Origin: Gammaproteobacteria bacterium UBA7803
GTDB lineage: Bacteria; Pseudomonadota; Gammaproteobacteria; Pseudomonadales; Azotimanducaceae
NCBI GenBank assembly: GCA_002480525.1
Contig: DLCH01000071.1
Location: forward strand, 62,001-126,000
Reading direction: 5' to 3'
DNA: 64,000 nucleotides
In this document: piece by piece, positions 51,880-60,409 of the stretch
Layout of the letters: each line of letters starts with the position of its first letter
Position numbering within the stretch: position 1 is the first letter of the stretch
Translations under genes and position numbers: made by a program
The notes under the pieces: generated by a model
Told to the model about the DNA's origin: nothing
The model's database searches: none
Seen by the model: the letters and a program-made list of their open reading frames with translations, nothing else

Positions 51880-51959
51880 GCCGGCCCGGCGGCCGCCGTG
51901 CGGGCCGGGCGCGTCCGATATGCGGGTATGATGCCCGTCGCAGCGATTCCGGAACCACC

Positions 51960-53195
51960 ATGACCGACGCCACGCCGGCGGCCGAGGCGCCGCCACGCTC
52001 CGCCTATCCCTGGTTTCTCACCAGCTCGAGCCTGTGGCTGGCCGGCATGAGCCTGCAGGGCTTCCTGTTCTCCTGGCTGCTGGTGGGCATTCTCGAGCGG
52101 CCGGCGGACGAGGTCGGCATCGCCCGCTCCCTGGCGGAGGCGCCGCCGCTGCTGGTGCTGCTGCTCGGCGGCATGCTCGGCGACCGCTTCAACGGCCGTG
52201 GCTACCTGGCGACCATGCACCTGCTGGTCGCCCTGCCGCCGCTGATGATCGCCGCCGTCTACCAGGCGGGCGTGCTCGGCTACTGGTGGGTGCTGCTGTT
52301 CGGCGTGCTGATGGCCAGCCTCCAGGCCCTCGCCGACCCGGCACGCCAGTCACTGATCAGCCGGGTGACCCGCATGGACATCCAGCGAGCGGTCACCATC
52401 ATGATCATCACCACGTCGCTGGTCGGCCTGTCCGGTTTCTACCTCGGCGGACGGCTGGACGTGCTCGGCCTGGCGACGGTGCTGGGCATTCAGGCGGCGC
52501 TGTTCTTCGCCGGCACGTTCGCGGTGCTGCGGCTGCCGTCGCTGCCCCGGGTCGGCGGCCCGGGCCCGCGGCCCGGCTTCGCCGCCGGACTGTCGGCGGT
52601 GTGGCAGGCGCCGCTGGTGCGCAACATCATCGGCCTGAATTTCCTGTCCAGCCTGTTCAACGCCGGCGCCTACGTCATCGCCATCCCGTTCATCGTCAAG
52701 GAGGTCTACGGCGGCGGCGCCGCGTTCTTCGCGACCGTGATGATGGTGTTCAGCGCCGGCAGCATCAGCTCCAACGTGGTGCTGCTGGCGTTCATGCCCC
52801 TGCGCCGCCCGGGCCGGGTGTTCCTGCTGATGCAGCTCACCCGCATGGTGATCCTGCTGGTGCTGTTCCTGCAGCCGAGCCTGTGGCTGTTTTACGTGGC
52901 CATGTTCGCCTGGGGGCTGAACATGGGGGTCACCACCACCCTGGTGCGGACCACGGTGCAGGAGCTGGCGGCGCCGGACCGCCGGGCCCAGATCCTGTCC
53001 GTGCTGCTGCTGAGCTTCATGGTCACGGCGCCGGTCAGCTCGATGCTGCTCGGCCTGCTCATCGAGCACACCACGCCGCTGGCGGCGCTGCTGCCGGGCA
53101 TCGCGGTGTCGCTGGTGATCTTCACCCTGGGAATGCTGAAGAGCGGCCTGTGGGGCTTCGAGTCCGGCAGCCCCCACACCGCCCGGCCGGCCTGA
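51960..53195 (+). CDS. MFS transporter
   Basis: 411 residues with about 12 predicted membrane helices. The N-terminal half has LLVLLLGGMLGDRFNGRGYL (MFS loop motif GxLxDRxxRR variant) and QALADPARQSLISRVTRMDI; the C-terminal half has NMGVTTTLVRTTVQELAAPD followed by RRAQILS, typical of the enterobactin-exporter/EntS-like MFS subgroup. Substrate and direction are unknown. It is convergent with the alpha/beta hydrolase gene. Confidence 0.9.
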   Translation: MTDATPAAEAPPRSAYPWFLTSSSLWLAGMSLQGFLFSWLLVGILERPADEVGIARSLAEAPPLLVLLLGGMLGDRFNGRGYLATMHLLVALPPLMIAAVYQAGVLGYWWVLLFGVLMASLQALADPARQSLISRVTRMDIQRAVTIMIITTSLVGLSGFYLGGRLDVLGLATVLGIQAALFFAGTFAVLRLPSLPRVGGPGPRPGFAAGLSAVWQAPLVRNIIGLNFLSSLFNAGAYVIAIPFIVKEVYGGGAAFFATVMMVFSAGSISSNVVLLAFMPLRRPGRVFLLMQLTRMVILLVLFLQPSLWLFYVAMFAWGLNMGVTTTLVRTTVQELAAPDRRAQILSVLLLSFMVTAPVSSMLLGLLIEHTTPLAALLPGIAVSLVIFTLGMLKSGLWGFESGSPHTARPA

Positions 53196-53202
53196 TTCCC
53201 GG

Positions 53203-54087
53203 TCAGCCCGCGGTGTCGGGATCGACGATGTAGCGCGCCACCAGGGCGGGGTCCTGCATGGGGATGAAGTGGGTGAGCTCGGGCAGGTAGACGTCGCGCC
53301 CGTTGGGGAACTCGTCAGCCAGGCCGGGCCAGGTCGGCGACTTCGAGAAGTCCATCTCGTTGCCGTCCTCCGGCGTGCGCATCCGCGCCCGCAGCACGGT
53401 CACCGGCAGCTCGATGCCGGGTACCAGGGTATGGACGTCGGTGCCCGCATTGCCCATGTAGATGGATGCCTCCACCACCGGCGGGCAGGCCAGCTCGTAG
53501 CCGTCGCCGTCCGGGGCCGGCAGCACGCCCCAGCGGCAGTAGTCCTCGAGCACCTCGGGCTGCCAGGCCGAGAACGGAAAGCGGTCCGCGAAACGCTCGT
53601 ACATCTCCTGCCAGGACGCCCAGCGGTTGCGGCGCCGGGCCACGGGGTGGTCCTCCACCCGGGCGAAGCCGCTGTGGCGGCCGCCGTCGTAGAGGGCCGG
53701 ATCGAGGATCACCGGGTCGAGCAGCAGCAGCCGGCTGAAGGTTTCGGGCGCCCGGGCCGCCACCTGGGTCACGCAGTGGCCACCCATCGAATGGCCCACG
53801 CCGATGGCGTCCCGCAGCCCGAGATGCTCGGTGAAGGCCGCCAGATCGGCGCCGAAGGTATGCCAGAGATAGGGGGACTTGCGCTCGCTGCGTCCGTGTC
53901 CGCGCATGTCCGGCGCCACCACCCGGTAGCCCTCCGGCAGCGCCGCCACGGTGCGGTCCCAGCAGCGGGCGTGGAACCCGGTCGCGTGCACCAGCAGGAT
54001 CGGCGGCGCCTCCGCGGGACCCCAGGTGAAGTAGCACAGGGATATGTCGTCACCGTCGAAACGGTGCATCTGGGGCTCGCCCGTCAT
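53203..54087 (-). CDS. Alpha/beta hydrolase
   Basis: 294 residues from ATG 54087. HATGFHARCWDRTVAALPEG contains the oxyanion region, the nucleophile serine is in IGVGHSMGGHCVTQVA near residue 101 (GHSMGG), and the histidine is in LPELTHFIPMQDP. VVAPDMRGHGRSERK is the usual post-beta-4 segment. The reading frame is open far upstream across the idi gene, but only this part is real. It is divergent from idi across about 150 bp. No substrate is suggested. Confidence 0.88.
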   Translation of the reverse strand: MTGEPQMHRFDGDDISLCYFTWGPAEAPPILLVHATGFHARCWDRTVAALPEGYRVVAPDMRGHGRSERKSPYLWHTFGADLAAFTEHLGLRDAIGVGHSMGGHCVTQVAARAPETFSRLLLLDPVILDPALYDGGRHSGFARVEDHPVARRRNRWASWQEMYERFADRFPFSAWQPEVLEDYCRWGVLPAPDGDGYELACPPVVEASIYMGNAGTDVHTLVPGIELPVTVLRARMRTPEDGNEMDFSKSPTWPGLADEFPNGRDVYLPELTHFIPMQDPALVARYIVDPDTAG

Positions 54088-54237
54088 GACCTGCTCGCGT
54101 CCGCAAAACCCGTCATGGTATGGCTGGACGTAGGCACCGTCCACTTCGAGGCGCGGCGCCGGCCCGGAGCGGGGACTGCACAGGCAGTTTTCGGTACACT
54201 GCCGGTTTCGAACGCGCCGCCCGCGCAGGACACGTCC

Positions 54238-54819
54238 TTGGCACAGCCGCTGACCAAATCCGACATCGTCTCTTCCGAGCAGGAACCGCTGATCCTGGTC
54301 GACAGCGACGACCGCGAGGTGGGCCGGCTCGACAAGTCCGCCTGCCACGACGGCGACGGCGTGCTGCACCGGGCGTTCTCCCTGTTCGTGTTCAACGCGG
54401 CGGGTGAGCTGCTGCTGCAGCGCCGCGCCGCGGGCAAGCGGCTGTGGCCGTCCTACTGGTCCAACAGCTGCTGCTCCCATCCGCGCGCCGGCGAGACCAT
54501 GGACGAAGCGGTGGCGCGGCGCCTGTACCAGGAGCTCGGGCTCACCGCCACGCTGCGGTTCGTCTACAAATTCGAGTACGTGGCCGCCTTCGAGGATCTG
54601 GGGACCGAGCACGAGCTGTGCTGGGTCTACGTCGGTGCCAGCGAAGACGACCCGGTGATCAACACCACCGAGATCGACGAGTGGCGCTGGATCGCGCCCC
54701 GGGACCTGACCCGGGAGCTTGCCGCCCACGGCGAGGCGTTCACCCCCTGGCTGAAGCTGGAGTGGGCCAGGCTGCGCCAGGAATTCGGCGACGACCTCGC
54801 CGGCATGACGACCATCTAG
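54238..54819 (+). CDS. idi: Isopentenyl-diphosphate delta-isomerase, type 1
   Basis: 193 residues from TTG 54238, preceded by AGGA 8 bp upstream. The Nudix-fold type 1 isomerase has the histidine in LHRAFSLFVF (residue 44), the catalytic cysteine C79 in SNSCCSHPRAGE and the catalytic glutamate E126 in TEHELCWVYVG. It interconverts isopentenyl and dimethylallyl diphosphate with metal. It ends 38 bp before the HMG-CoA synthase gene, so the two belong to one operon, which points to the mevalonate route where an isomerase is essential. The TTG start is inferred from family alignment and the ribosome-binding site. Confidence 0.92.
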   Translation: MAQPLTKSDIVSSEQEPLILVDSDDREVGRLDKSACHDGDGVLHRAFSLFVFNAAGELLLQRRAAGKRLWPSYWSNSCCSHPRAGETMDEAVARRLYQELGLTATLRFVYKFEYVAAFEDLGTEHELCWVYVGASEDDPVINTTEIDEWRWIAPRDLTRELAAHGEAFTPWLKLEWARLRQEFGDDLAGMTTI

Positions 54820-54857
54820 CACGGCGCGACGCCGGCGAGCGAGGAGCATTCCGCGAC

Positions 54858-56351
54858 ATGGCAGACCCCCAGATCGGCATCAGTGGCTTCGCCAGCTACC
54901 TGCCCCGCTATCGGGTTCCGCTCGATGCCTGGTGCCGCTGGAGCGGTGACAACTGGGACAAGGTCCGCGCCGTGGTGGGCAGCGGGTTCCGCATGCGCGG
55001 CCCCGACGAGAACGCCTACACCATGGCCGCGACCGCGGTGCTGCGGCTCATCCGCCAGTACGACCTGGACCCGGGCCGGATCGGCTTCCTCGGCCTCGGC
55101 ACCGAATCGAGCACCGACAACTCCGCCGGCGCGGTCATCGTCAAGGGCATGGTGAACCGCGCCCTGACCGGGCTCGGGCTGCCGCCCCTGGCCCGATCCT
55201 GCGAGGTGCCGGAGTTCAAGCACGCCTGCCTCGGCGGCGTCTACGCGATGAAGGCCGCCGCCCGGTACCTGGCCCTGGACGGCCGCGGCCGGCACGCCAT
55301 CGTGGTCTGCTCCGACGTCGCCGAGTACGCCCGGGCCACCTCCGGCGAGCCCACCCAGGGCGCGGGCGCCGTGGCGATGCTGATCGAGGAGTCGCCCCGC
55401 ATGCTCGGGCTGGAGCTGATGATCTCCGGCAGCGCCTCGGACTACCGCGGCCCGGACTTCCGCAAGCCGTTCCTGCGCTTCATGCAGCAGAGCCCGTCGG
55501 CCTACGCCCAGCCCCGGGACTTTCCGGTGTTCAACGGCAAGTACTCCACCACCTGCTACATCGACGAGGCGCTGGCCGCCATGCGCGACCTGTTCGCGCG
55601 CCTCAAGGAGGCCGGGGGCAGCAGCCTGCGCGCCGTCGCCACCCGGCCCAGCCGGTTCATGCGCGACCTGTCCGCCACCTTCCTGCACCGGCCCTACCAG
55701 CGCATGGCCGAGACCGGGCTGATCATGAGCTATCTGCTGGCCCTCGCCATCGGTGACGGCGAGGATCTCGCCGAGCTGCGCCACTACGCCGAAGCGGCGG
55801 ACGTGGACGTCGACGCCCTGGTCGCCGAGCTCACCGCGGGGCCCGACGTCTACCGGCTGGTCGAGGACCAGCGGCTGTCCGACGAGATCTATCCGCTGGC
55901 AGTCCAGACCGCCCGGGCGTTCCGCGGCCAGCCCCGGTTCGACGAGCTCATGACCGGGCTCGGCACCGAGGAAATGCAGGAGGTGGGCAATCTCTACACC
56001 GCCTCGCTGCCCGCCTGGATGGCGGCCGGCATCGAGGAAGCCGCCCGCACCGGCGTCGACCTCACCGACAGCCGGATCCTGACCCTCGGCTACGGCAGCG
56101 GGGACGCCGCCGAGGCCATTCCGATGATCGTCATGCCGGACTGGCGCGCCGCCGCCGAGCGGATCGGCTTCACCCGCGCCCTGGCGGATCCCGTCGACCT
56201 CGACGCGGACAGCTACGCCGCCCTCCACGACGGCCAGGCCATCGAAGGGCTCCCGGCGCCCCGGGACGGGGTGTTCTACATCGACCGGATCGGCGCCCGG
56301 GAGGCGCACTTCGACGACTCCGGGATCGAGTACTACCGCTACCACGGCTGA
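54858..56351 (+). CDS. Hydroxymethylglutaryl-CoA synthase
   Basis: 497 residues from ATG 54858 with GAGGAG 12 bp upstream. The catalytic triad fits HMG-CoA synthase: glutamate E83 in GLGTESSTDNS, cysteine C124 in CEVPEFKHACLGGVYAMK and histidine H277 in FLHRPYQRMAE; GEPTQGAGAVAML matches the family glycine-rich segment. It condenses acetyl-CoA with acetoacetyl-CoA to HMG-CoA, the committed step of the mevalonate route. It is longer than the ~390-residue enzymes of Gram-positive cocci. Co-occurrence with idi supports mevalonate over polyketide beta-branching. No HMG-CoA reductase or mevalonate kinases lie in this window. Confidence 0.92.
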   Translation: MADPQIGISGFASYLPRYRVPLDAWCRWSGDNWDKVRAVVGSGFRMRGPDENAYTMAATAVLRLIRQYDLDPGRIGFLGLGTESSTDNSAGAVIVKGMVNRALTGLGLPPLARSCEVPEFKHACLGGVYAMKAAARYLALDGRGRHAIVVCSDVAEYARATSGEPTQGAGAVAMLIEESPRMLGLELMISGSASDYRGPDFRKPFLRFMQQSPSAYAQPRDFPVFNGKYSTTCYIDEALAAMRDLFARLKEAGGSSLRAVATRPSRFMRDLSATFLHRPYQRMAETGLIMSYLLALAIGDGEDLAELRHYAEAADVDVDALVAELTAGPDVYRLVEDQRLSDEIYPLAVQTARAFRGQPRFDELMTGLGTEEMQEVGNLYTASLPAWMAAGIEEAARTGVDLTDSRILTLGYGSGDAAEAIPMIVMPDWRAAAERIGFTRALADPVDLDADSYAALHDGQAIEGLPAPRDGVFYIDRIGAREAHFDDSGIEYYRYHG

Positions 56352-56425
56352 GCCGGCGGAAATTTTCTGACCCCGTTCGCCGCGGGCGGGCGTTATCACT
56401 CCTGAACGACCCTCAGGAGTGCGCC

Positions 56426-58141
56426 ATGACCCGACCAATCCTCACCGGGCTGATCTGCCTGGTCGTCCTCACCGCCTGCGGCGGCCGCGAACCGCCCCAT
56501 GCCGAGCCCGCCGGCCCGCCCCCCGACGGGCCGACGCCCGGCGGTCGCGCCGACACGGACCAGCCCGCCAGGGAGGAAGCCGTGGCGCCCGTCATCGCGG
56601 AAGCCCTTCGCAAACAGTCGGCAGACGCGGCCGCCACCGGCCGCACCCTCGAGTCGCGGCCGGCGCCCGGCCATCCGCTCGCGCCGCCTTCCGGCGAGGT
56701 CCGGGATCGCGAGAACTATCGTCACGTCGAAGCGAATCCGGTGCGCCTGGCCGCCGAGGATCCGGTCTCGACCTTCAGCATCGACGTCGACACGGCCGCC
56801 TACAGCAACGTCCGGCGGCTGCTGTCCCGGGGCGCGCTGCCGCCGAGCGACGCGGTCCGGGTCGAGGAGCTGATCAACTACTTCTCCTACGACTACCCCG
56901 CCCCCGAGGCCGATGACGCCTTCGAGGTCGTCACGGAGCTCGGGCCCGCGCCCTGGCACCCCGGCAGGAAGCTGCTGCACATCGGCATTCAGGGCCAGCG
57001 CCTCGCCGTGGACGAGCTGCCACCGGCGAACCTGGTGTTTCTCATCGACGTGTCGGGCTCGATGCGCAGCCCGGACAAGCTGGACCTGCTGAAGGCCTCG
57101 ATGAAGCTGCTGCTGAATCGCCTCGACGCCGACGACCGGGTCGCCATCGCCGTGTACGCCGGCGCCGCCGGTGCGGTGCTGGAGCCGACCCCGGGCGACC
57201 GCCACGCCACCATCGAAGCGGCCATCGACCGCCTCGCCGCCGGCGGCTCCACCAACGGCGGCGCGGGCATCCAGCTCGCCTATGCGCTGGCCCGGCAGGG
57301 TTTCATCGCCGACGGCATCAACCGGGTGATCCTGGCCACCGACGGCGACTTCAACGTCGGCACCACCAGCGAGGAGCGGCTCGAGGACCTGGTGGCGCGG
57401 CAGCGCGCGTCCGGCGTGGCGCTGACGGTGCTCGGCTTCGGCACCGGCAACTACAACGACGCGCTGATGCAGCGCCTGGCCCAGTCCGGCAACGGCCATG
57501 CGGCCTACGTCGACACCCTCAACGAGGCCCGCAAGGTGCTGGTGGACGAGCTGTCCAGCACCCTCGCCATCATCGCCAGCGACGTGAAGATCCAGCTCGA
57601 GTTCAACCCGGCGGTGGTGGCCGAGTACCGGCTGCTCGGCTACGAGACCCGGCTGCTCGACCGCGAGGACTTCAACGACGACCGGGTGGACGCCGGGGAC
57701 ATTGGCGCCGGACACAGCGTGACCGCCCTGTACGAGATCACCCTCCACGACAGCCCGGCGCGACGCATCGACCCCCTGCGCTACGGCGCCGCCCCGGAAC
57801 CGCCGCCGTCGGCCCGCGCCGGCGAGCTGGCCTTTCTGCGGCTGCGCTACAAGTCGCCCGGCGCCGCCGGGAGCCGTCTGATCGAACGGCCGCTGCGGCT
57901 GGCCGACGGCCGCCGCGCGCTGGCCGACACCAGCCGGGACTTCCGCTTCGCCGCCGCCGTGGCCGGGTTCGGCGCGCTGCTGCGCGGGGGCGCCGGGCTC
58001 GAGGATTTCGCCTACGATGACGTCATCGAACTCGCGGGCGCGGCGCGGGGGCCGGACCCGTTCGGCTACCGGGCAGAGTTCCTGGGCCTGGTCAGGACGG
58101 CCCAGGCGCTCGGCGGCCCGGCCGCGGTGAGCCGGCGGTGA
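56426..58141 (+). CDS. VWA-domain lipoprotein, YfbK type
   Basis: 571 residues. The lipobox is LTAC at 15-18. A low-complexity proline/alanine linker leads to a YfbK N-terminal domain (STFSIDVDTAAYSNVRRLLS), then a von Willebrand A domain from about 190 with an intact MIDAS, LVFLIDVSGSM, and TDGDFNVGTTS; the C-terminal half is DUF3520-like (LAFLRLRYKSPGAAGSRLIE). It likely sits in the envelope and binds partners through the metal site. It is followed after ~90 bp by an ECF sigma factor gene. Confidence 0.92.
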   Translation: MTRPILTGLICLVVLTACGGREPPHAEPAGPPPDGPTPGGRADTDQPAREEAVAPVIAEALRKQSADAAATGRTLESRPAPGHPLAPPSGEVRDRENYRHVEANPVRLAAEDPVSTFSIDVDTAAYSNVRRLLSRGALPPSDAVRVEELINYFSYDYPAPEADDAFEVVTELGPAPWHPGRKLLHIGIQGQRLAVDELPPANLVFLIDVSGSMRSPDKLDLLKASMKLLLNRLDADDRVAIAVYAGAAGAVLEPTPGDRHATIEAAIDRLAAGGSTNGGAGIQLAYALARQGFIADGINRVILATDGDFNVGTTSEERLEDLVARQRASGVALTVLGFGTGNYNDALMQRLAQSGNGHAAYVDTLNEARKVLVDELSSTLAIIASDVKIQLEFNPAVVAEYRLLGYETRLLDREDFNDDRVDAGDIGAGHSVTALYEITLHDSPARRIDPLRYGAAPEPPPSARAGELAFLRLRYKSPGAAGSRLIERPLRLADGRRALADTSRDFRFAAAVAGFGALLRGGAGLEDFAYDDVIELAGAARGPDPFGYRAEFLGLVRTAQALGGPAAVSRR

Positions 58142-58230
58142 CCCCGCTGCGGACCGGACCGGCGGGCGCCGCGCCGACCCCGGCCGGTCCCATCCCGCGG
58201 GGCGCCGCCAGAGGAGCACAGCGACCGACC

Positions 58231-58800
58231 ATGACCACGCCGGAACCGGATGCGCAGAGCGACGACGCGCTCATGCTGGCCTTCGCCGCCGGCGACGAGG
58301 CGGCCTTCGCCACGCTCTACCAGCGGCACCGGGGGCCGCTGTACCGCTACTTCCTGCGCCAGCTTCCCCGGGCCGAAGCCGACGACTGCTTCCAGGCGCT
58401 GTGGCTGAAGCTGATCCGCCAGGCCGCGCGCTACCAGCCGTCCGGCGCGTTCGCCAGCTTCGCGTTCACCATCGCCCACAGCGTGCTCATGGACCATCAT
58501 CGGCGTCGCGGACGCCTGGCCGAGGTGGCCCTGGACGACGCCGGCGCCGATGCCGAGCTCACCGACGACGGACTCGCGCTGGAGCAGGCCGCCGACGGGG
58601 CGGCGCTGCGCGACCGGCTGCTCGCGCTGCTGCAGGCGCTGCCCTTCCATCAGCGCGAAGCCTGGGTGCTGCGCCAGGAAGCCGCCATGAGCGTGGCCGA
58701 CATCGCCGCCGTGACCGGAACCACCGTCGAGGGCGTGCGCAGCCGGCTGCGCTATGCCACCAGCAAACTGAAAGCAGGACTGTCCCGCCATGTCCGATGA
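58231..58800 (+). CDS. ECF-type RNA polymerase sigma factor
   Basis: 189 residues from ATG 58231 (GAGGAG 14 bp upstream); in-frame sequence upstream is not family-like. Region 2 is DEAAFATLYQRHRGPLYRYF and DDCFQALWLKLIRQAARYQP; region 4 is LPFHQREAWVLRQEAAMSVA, then DIAAVTGTTVEGVRSRLRYA with its helix-turn-helix. It would direct RNA polymerase to a small regulon. The next gene overlaps its 3' end by 11 bp and is a candidate anti-sigma factor. Confidence 0.93.
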   Translation: MTTPEPDAQSDDALMLAFAAGDEAAFATLYQRHRGPLYRYFLRQLPRAEADDCFQALWLKLIRQAARYQPSGAFASFAFTIAHSVLMDHHRRRGRLAEVALDDAGADAELTDDGLALEQAADGAALRDRLLALLQALPFHQREAWVLRQEAAMSVADIAAVTGTTVEGVRSRLRYATSKLKAGLSRHVR

Positions 58801-59470
58801 CGACAAGCCAGATGCCACCGGCGCCGGACCCGGCGACGACGACGCCGCGGACGACGCGGCGCTTGGCGCCCTCTACCGGGCGGGCGAGGCGGAGCTGCCG
58901 CCCCCGGCGGTGGACCGCGCGGTGCTCGCCGCCGCGGCGCGCGCCGCCGGCGCCCGGGGGGCCGGCGGCCGGCGACGCCGCTGGATGTGGCCCGCCGCGA
59001 CCGGCCTGTCCAGCGCCGCCGCCGTGCTGCTGGGCCTGGCCCTCGTCCTCGAGTCCGGCGGCGGCGGTACGACCCCGGCGGCGCCGCAGCCGGACCGCGA
59101 CGTTGCACCGGCGGCCTCGCCGGCGGCCTCGCCGGCGCCGGTCGCATCCGCCCTCGAGTCCGCCCGGGAGGATGCCGGGCTGGAGCGCCTGGAGACCCGG
59201 GCCACCTGGATGCCGGACAACAGCCTGAAACGCCAACAGGCCGCCGACGACGGGGCGCCGGCGGCGCTGGCCGAGGCCGCGGCACTCCCGCCGGCGCCGC
59301 CGGCCGGGGTGCGCTACCGCGATCCCGCCTGCCCCGGCGATCTCACCGTGCCGGACGGCGCGCTGCTGCGTCCCGTGGCTGGCGGCCTCGAGATCACCAC
59401 GCCCGACCGCGCCTACCGGATGGTCTGTACGGACGGACGCTGGGTCCGGCAGGAGGCCGGCGGGGACTGA
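58790..59470 (+). CDS. Putative anti-sigma factor, single-pass membrane protein
   Basis: 226 residues; the start overlaps the sigma gene by 11 bp. The N-terminal 65 residues are acidic with a short helix (ALGALYRAGEAELPPPAVDR), then an arginine stretch and one membrane helix (ATGLSSAAAVLLGLALVLES, about residues 70-90), then a long Ala/Pro/Asp-rich periplasmic region. This topology, with its position after an ECF sigma gene, suggests anti-sigma activity, but no zinc-binding HxxxCxxC motif is present, so it is inferred from context. Confidence 0.6.
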   Translation: MSDDDKPDATGAGPGDDDAADDAALGALYRAGEAELPPPAVDRAVLAAAARAAGARGAGGRRRRWMWPAATGLSSAAAVLLGLALVLESGGGGTTPAAPQPDRDVAPAASPAASPAPVASALESAREDAGLERLETRATWMPDNSLKRQQAADDGAPAALAEAAALPPAPPAGVRYRDPACPGDLTVPDGALLRPVAGGLEITTPDRAYRMVCTDGRWVRQEAGGD

Positions 59471-59516
59471 ACGGCTCCCGGCGTGCTGCGCCAGGCCGTC
59501 CGGCGCGGCACGCCCG

Positions 59517-60389
59517 TCAGAGCAGCAGCAGGATGCCGGCCACCAGGGTCACCACGCCGACCAGTTCCCGGGGCCGGACGCGCTCGCGGAACACCCAGCC
59601 CGAGGCCAGCAGGGCGAACAGCAGCTCGACCTGACCCAGCGCCCGCACCAGGGCGCTGGCCTCCAGGGTCATGGCCGTGAACCAGGCGACGGAAGCCGCC
59701 GCCCCGCAGGCGCCGACCGCCAGGCCGGCACGCCAGGCCCCGGCGATCCGCGACAGCTCGCCCGGTTCGCGCAGGCGCAGGTACAGGCCCATCACCAGGG
59801 TCTGGAGCGCCAGCGCCACCGCCAGCGTGACCGCGGCCCGCAGGGCGGCGCTGCCCTCCGGCAGGGCCAGCGCGGCGCCGCGGAACCCCACCGCCGCCAC
59901 GGCCAGTCCGGCGCCCGCCAGCAGCCCGAGGGCCAGGCCGCGGGGGTGGCGCAGCGCGTCCCGGACCGACACGCCGGTCATCAGCAGCAGCACGCCGACG
60001 AAGCTCACGCCGACACCGACCCAGGCCAGCGGCGCCAGCCGGTCGCCCAGCACCAGCAGGCCGAGCAGCGCGGTCTGCACCGCTTCGGTCTTCGACAGCG
60101 CGGTGCCGACCGCGAAGCTGCGCAGGGTGAAAGCGGCCATCAGGCACGCCGAGGCGAACATCTGGCCCAGACTGCCCGCGATCACGTACCCCCAGAAGCC
60201 GGCGCCCGGCGCGGACGGCGCGGCGCCGCCGGTCAGCGCCCAGAGATAGAGCCAGGCGAACGGCAGCGCGAAGCAGAAGCGCACGTAGGCCGCGCCGTTG
60301 ACGGACAGCGCGCCGGTCAGCCGGCGCTGCAGCAGGGAACGCAGGTTCTGCAGGAACGCCGCCGCGATGGTGAGCGGAATCCACAGCAT
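59517..60389 (-). CDS. EamA/DMT-superfamily transporter
   Basis: 290 residues with about ten short hydrophobic helices in two similar halves, the EamA duplicated fold. ALSKTEAVQTALLGLLVLGD near residue 100 and RALGQVELLFALLASGWVFRE near 255 are the two equivalent pre-final segments. It probably exports a small metabolite. It is the second gene of a minus-strand pair: the MATE gene ends 20 bp upstream of its start. Confidence 0.9.
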   Translation of the reverse strand: MLWIPLTIAAAFLQNLRSLLQRRLTGALSVNGAAYVRFCFALPFAWLYLWALTGGAAPSAPGAGFWGYVIAGSLGQMFASACLMAAFTLRSFAVGTALSKTEAVQTALLGLLVLGDRLAPLAWVGVGVSFVGVLLLMTGVSVRDALRHPRGLALGLLAGAGLAVAAVGFRGAALALPEGSAALRAAVTLAVALALQTLVMGLYLRLREPGELSRIAGAWRAGLAVGACGAAASVAWFTAMTLEASALVRALGQVELLFALLASGWVFRERVRPRELVGVVTLVAGILLLL

Positions 60390-60409
60390 CGTTCAGGCGC
60401 CGGGCGCGC

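Noticed and set aside
54858..56351. Polyketide beta-branching HMG-CoA synthase homologue
   Set aside because: No polyketide synthase, ACP or enoyl-CoA hydratase genes are nearby and idi is directly upstream.
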